Positions 31,716 through 34,693 of a stretch of DNA of 34,693 nucleotides are shown here, piece after piece. Source of the DNA: Pseudomonadota bacterium (GTDB lineage: Bacteria; Bdellovibrionota; Bdellovibrionia; Bdellovibrionales; Bdellovibrionaceae). Made by a program: the position numbers and the translations under genes. The first letter of the stretch is position 1, and each line of letters begins with the position of its first letter. The notes under the pieces were generated by a model. That model saw nothing but the letters and a program-made list of their open reading frames with translations, was not told the DNA's origin and ran no database searches. The DNA is taken from contig JAJTIC010000087.1 of the NCBI GenBank assembly GCA_021300175.1, forward strand, positions 1 through 34,693, written 5' to 3'.

Positions 31716-34688
31716 TCAGTCCTTTAAAGCAGACGGAGAGAAGAGCTCGGGACCGAGACCTTTGTTCACTTGGATATTTGTCAACTTAAGGTCAGTCTTT
31801 CGACCATTGAGATGATTTTTGACGTTTATTATTTGAGCCCGAAAAATACTTCCCAGCTTCTTGTAACGTTTGAATTCAACCGTTTTTTTTCTCTTTTTCC
31901 CGACAAAGTATTCAACTTTCATCGGAGTATAATGTGTCTTGTCGATGTAGGAGATAACCTTCGAATACTCAGATGTGCCTTTTTGAGGAGTTACTTGAAT
32001 CACCCAATATTTTCCTTTTGAATCAATCATCATCGAAGACGCACTTTTGATTGCTTGAGAGTTCAAATCCTCAGGGCTGATCTCAGAACCCAAGAGTCCA
32101 CTTTTTGATTTTCCAGTGACAACTCTGCGCACTTGACCAGAAGATGGAAGGTAGATCCACTGGGCCTCCTCTCCCTCTTTAATTTGACCGAGAAATCCCA
32201 TTCCTCTGACATCTGCCGGAGAATGAATTTTCGCAATCACAGAAAATCCATTTTTCCGAGAAGTTTTGATTTCCAGCTTTCGAGTTTTCACTTCGCCATT
32301 TTTTTCAGTGATTATCATTTCAACTCGCGCTTGATCATCTGTCGCATCAAGGACTGCCTGAGACCTCTTGAGGATCTCTGAAGCATCAGTTTTTGCGCTC
32401 GCGGTGTCGACTGAGATCAACATCGGGAGCAGGAAAATGAAGGCCAACGAAGCGGCTCTGGTCGACAGATGGGAACAGTCGGGTTCTATGTCGGGCGCGA
32501 GAGGTTCTGTTTTTCTAAACGCTTTCGGAAAGAGTTTCAAGACTGCAGGAAGAAAGAAAAGATCACCGAAAAATCCTGCAACAACTGAGATCATCATGAA
32601 GGCACCAAATGCTTGGTTCGCTGAAAATTCTGAAAGAGAGAAAATCCCAAAGCCAAAGAACATGACTATTGATTCAAAGAGACATGGATTTCCCTCCTGA
32701 AGAAGTGACGAATGAATGTCTCTTTGTGCACGAAAACGGCTGAGGATATAGACTGTATTATTGAATGCAAAACCAAGAGCAATTGCAAAAACTAATGCAA
32801 CTGATGGCTTAATCACAACACCCGTTGAGGCCATCGCGATCACTAAAATAGCAGGAGGAACAATATTCGGAAGGCAGGCAACTAAAGCTAAGCGAAAGGA
32901 TCTAAACACCAAGAAGAGAAGAATCCCGATGAATAAGATTGGATGCCAAAAGCTGAAAACCAAATCTCGAGAGACGGCTTGGTTGATCGTATGATTGGCC
33001 ACAGCCATTCCCGCCTCTTTAACTTTAACTGTTGGGAAAAAGATCTTTGCACTTTCTCTGATCCAAGCTCGAGAAGCTTCGATATGATCAGAAGGCACGT
33101 CTTTATACCGCACCATGATTCGAGTTTTTCGGCCATCTTCAGTCAAAAAACTCATTAGGGGGTTTTGTGCTGACATAGTAAACATAAATAACGTTTCAGA
33201 TATCTGGCTCTGACTCCTTGGAATTCCCTCTTGAAAGAAATCGACAAAGCTGACCACACTGCCAATTTGGGAATCTCTTTGAAGATGTTCGGTTAATTGT
33301 TTGATCTTAATCACTTGGGATCTTTCCTTCCAGAAATCTGCTTTTGTCGACTCGAGCAAAAGATCGTAGCTCACGAGGCCGCCATTTTTTTGGTCGATGA
33401 TCTCTGTGGCATGTCGAGCCGGGTTTGTCTGGGGCAGATCATCAAAGAGTTTTCCTGAGAAAAGAAGACGGGAGCTGGCGAACGTAGCTGCCAGCATGAG
33501 ACCAATACCCACTAAAAAAAAAGTACGCGGAAACCTCAAGGAAGCAAGTGCCCAAGTCGCAGGTCGATCAAACCACGATCGCATCTTGGGGTTGATAAAC
33601 GGAAGGCACAGCAGAACGACGAGCTGACCATAAACTGAAAGAACTAAGAGAATTCCGCAAACTGCTAAACCATACTGCCGAATGATCGGAATCTCTGATG
33701 GGGCCAATGCGAGAAATCCAAAGGCCGTCGTTAAAGTGCTGAGAAAATTGGGGAGAATCAAAGATCCTTGAGCCTGGAGGGCCACTGTCCAGCGCTCTCT
33801 CAATGGCGTTGCGCAGCTGGGTCTAATTTGGGCCCAATAGTGCAAAGTATGTATGAGGAGGCTCATCATCGTGACACTGACGATGATTGGCAGAGTGCTG
33901 AGAATGACGTTCATAGAAATTCCAAAAGGAACTAAAAGAGCTACCGAAAAGCTTTGGGTGACGACCAGAGCCGTCAGAGCCAAGATAACAGCAGTCCAAT
34001 GGGAAAAAAGAATATAGAACAGACTGCAAAAAACTAGGATACCCAAGACAATGAACTGAGAGAGTTCATTTCGAATCAACTGAGTCAGCTGGGTCTGCAT
34101 GACAGGAACTCCGGCAGCTATGATTTGCACCTTTTTTGACTTGGATCGGAGAACTTTCTCCGCGGACTGGAAAAATTTCAATTGAGTTTTTGACGAAGTG
34201 GCTGTGGTGGTCACAGAGATGATCACTGTTCGAAAGTCACTGGAAATTAAAAGAGGATACATCAAAGGATTTTCTCTAACAGCTTTCTCCCACAGAGAGG
34301 GTGTTAGTCGGTCGAACACGTTTCCAATAAGAATTTCGTTTTTTAAAGTTTTTGCCCCTTCAATCGTAGTGATTGCGATCAGCTGATCAACCCCGTCGAG
34401 GCCTGCCAATGAGTCAGTAATCGACTTTAAACGACTCAAATTGGAAGGCTCCAGCCACTGCCCGTTGTCTAAAGATAAGATAAACAAAAAAGGTGACTTT
34501 TCCTGCAGCTGAAAGATCCTTTTTATCTCTAGGTCAGTCTGCAAAATCGGGTGATTGGACGGATAAAATTGTTTAAAGGAGTATTCCGTCGAAAGTTTCT
34601 GCAGAGTGAAAACCGACCATGCAAAACTAGCAAGAATTCCCGCGCTTAAAACTTTGACAGTCAGAAGGGAATTCATTTTTTCTTTCAT
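31716..34688 (-). CDS. RND/MMPL transporter fused to a periplasmic LolA-like (lipoprotein-sorting) domain
   Basis: 990 residues. Residues 1-730 form a 12-helix RND/MMPL exporter: TM1 at about 7-28, a periplasmic loop, TM2-6 at about 210-362, TM7 at about 388-405, a second loop, TM8-12 at about 577-718. After a short cytosolic linker (FRKTEPLAPDIEPDC) comes a 13th hydrophobic segment (about 744-765, ending TASA like a signal peptide), then residues 768-990 match the LolA-like outer-membrane lipoprotein-sorting fold (IHSPADVRGMGFLG, WIYLPSSGQVRRV, ISPEDL). Normally these are two genes. The usual RND proton-relay Asp is not visible in TM4 (VTMMSLLIH) and is Asn in TM10 (ALGFAFNNTVY). The ATG is 5 nt from the window edge, so upstream signals and any earlier gene are unseen; an ATG at 34676 is an alternative start. 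Confidence 0.85.
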   Translation of the reverse strand: MKEKMNSLLTVKVLSAGILASFAWSVFTLQKLSTEYSFKQFYPSNHPILQTDLEIKRIFQLQEKSPFLFILSLDNGQWLEPSNLSRLKSITDSLAGLDGVDQLIAITTIEGAKTLKNEILIGNVFDRLTPSLWEKAVRENPLMYPLLISSDFRTVIISVTTTATSSKTQLKFFQSAEKVLRSKSKKVQIIAAGVPVMQTQLTQLIRNELSQFIVLGILVFCSLFYILFSHWTAVILALTALVVTQSFSVALLVPFGISMNVILSTLPIIVSVTMMSLLIHTLHYWAQIRPSCATPLRERWTVALQAQGSLILPNFLSTLTTAFGFLALAPSEIPIIRQYGLAVCGILLVLSVYGQLVVLLCLPFINPKMRSWFDRPATWALASLRFPRTFFLVGIGLMLAATFASSRLLFSGKLFDDLPQTNPARHATEIIDQKNGGLVSYDLLLESTKADFWKERSQVIKIKQLTEHLQRDSQIGSVVSFVDFFQEGIPRSQSQISETLFMFTMSAQNPLMSFLTEDGRKTRIMVRYKDVPSDHIEASRAWIRESAKIFFPTVKVKEAGMAVANHTINQAVSRDLVFSFWHPILFIGILLFLVFRSFRLALVACLPNIVPPAILVIAMASTGVVIKPSVALVFAIALGFAFNNTVYILSRFRAQRDIHSSLLQEGNPCLFESIVMFFGFGIFSLSEFSANQAFGAFMMISVVAGFFGDLFFLPAVLKLFPKAFRKTEPLAPDIEPDCSHLSTRAASLAFIFLLPMLISVDTASAKTDASEILKRSQAVLDATDDQARVEMIITEKNGEVKTRKLEIKTSRKNGFSVIAKIHSPADVRGMGFLGQIKEGEEAQWIYLPSSGQVRRVVTGKSKSGLLGSEISPEDLNSQAIKSASSMMIDSKGKYWVIQVTPQKGTSEYSKVISYIDKTHYTPMKVEYFVGKKRKKTVEFKRYKKLGSIFRAQIINVKNHLNGRKTDLKLTNIQVNKGLGPELFSPSALKD

Positions 34689-34693
34689 GTAAA

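Overview
The window looks like chromosomal DNA from a Bdellovibrionota-type bacterium (Bdellovibrio and relatives). This is inferred from gene order and family mix: glyS-ppdK-smc-ftsY, a DUF4421-like outer-membrane gene, a membrane-anchored FtsY, a periplasmic L,D-transpeptidase, an MMPL/LolA/DUF1302-like export cluster and a standalone HUH (Y1)-type 'transposase'. No marker gene proves the taxonomy. Most of the window is housekeeping sequence with normal bacterial starts and Shine-Dalgarno sites. There are no rRNAs, tRNAs, CRISPR arrays or intact insertion sequences that I can support.

Layout. 1-58: start of a gene running off the left edge (minus). 187-9908 (plus): glycyl-tRNA synthetase, pyruvate phosphate dikinase (broken by one in-frame TAG), Smc, a decayed DUF4421-like gene, FtsY and a small secreted protein. 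A hairpin terminator at 9926-9949 closes the convergent L,D-transpeptidase gene (9974-11386, minus). 11678-12835: a lipoprotein. 12982-17114: a tight operon behind a good sigma70-like promoter, zapA - fthC - rny - tyrS - 2Fe-2S ferredoxin. 17180-18768 (minus): cysteine desulfurase followed by an ErpA-type A-type carrier, so Fe-S supply genes face the ferredoxin. 18807-21095: class II (B12) ribonucleotide reductase, divergent from the desulfurase with only 38 bp between them. 21269-22378: a baeRF-like (eRF1-related) protein with its own promoter. 22419-22964 (minus): HUH/Y1 family protein. 23303-24415 (minus): CinA-like protein. 24593-27272: a coupled operon of isovaleryl-CoA-type dehydrogenase, SpoU/TrmH methyltransferase, parvulin and QueF. 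27205-28899 (minus): a soluble GAF-PAS histidine kinase whose 3' end overlaps queF by 68 bp antisense.

28900-30303 is the least ordinary stretch. It holds a decayed gene (29061-29430), a small exported protein, and a 45-codon ORF with a consensus Shine-Dalgarno that ends on the neighbouring gene's stop codon. 30300-34688 (minus) is an export operon: an RND/MMPL transporter fused in one polypeptide to a LolA-like periplasmic domain, followed by an outer-membrane beta-barrel protein. Together these could form an inner membrane-periplasm-outer membrane path for a lipid or other hydrophobic cargo (inference).

The points most worth a second look are: (1) the single amber codon in an otherwise intact ppdK; (2) the MMPL-LolA fusion, in which a former signal peptide appears to serve as a 13th membrane helix; (3) the baeRF-like gene; (4) an intrinsic terminator built into the signal-peptide codons of the ORF abutting smc; (5) candidate operators (perfect dyads) in front of erpA and the acyl-CoA dehydrogenase operon. 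I did not find a clearly new multi-gene system.
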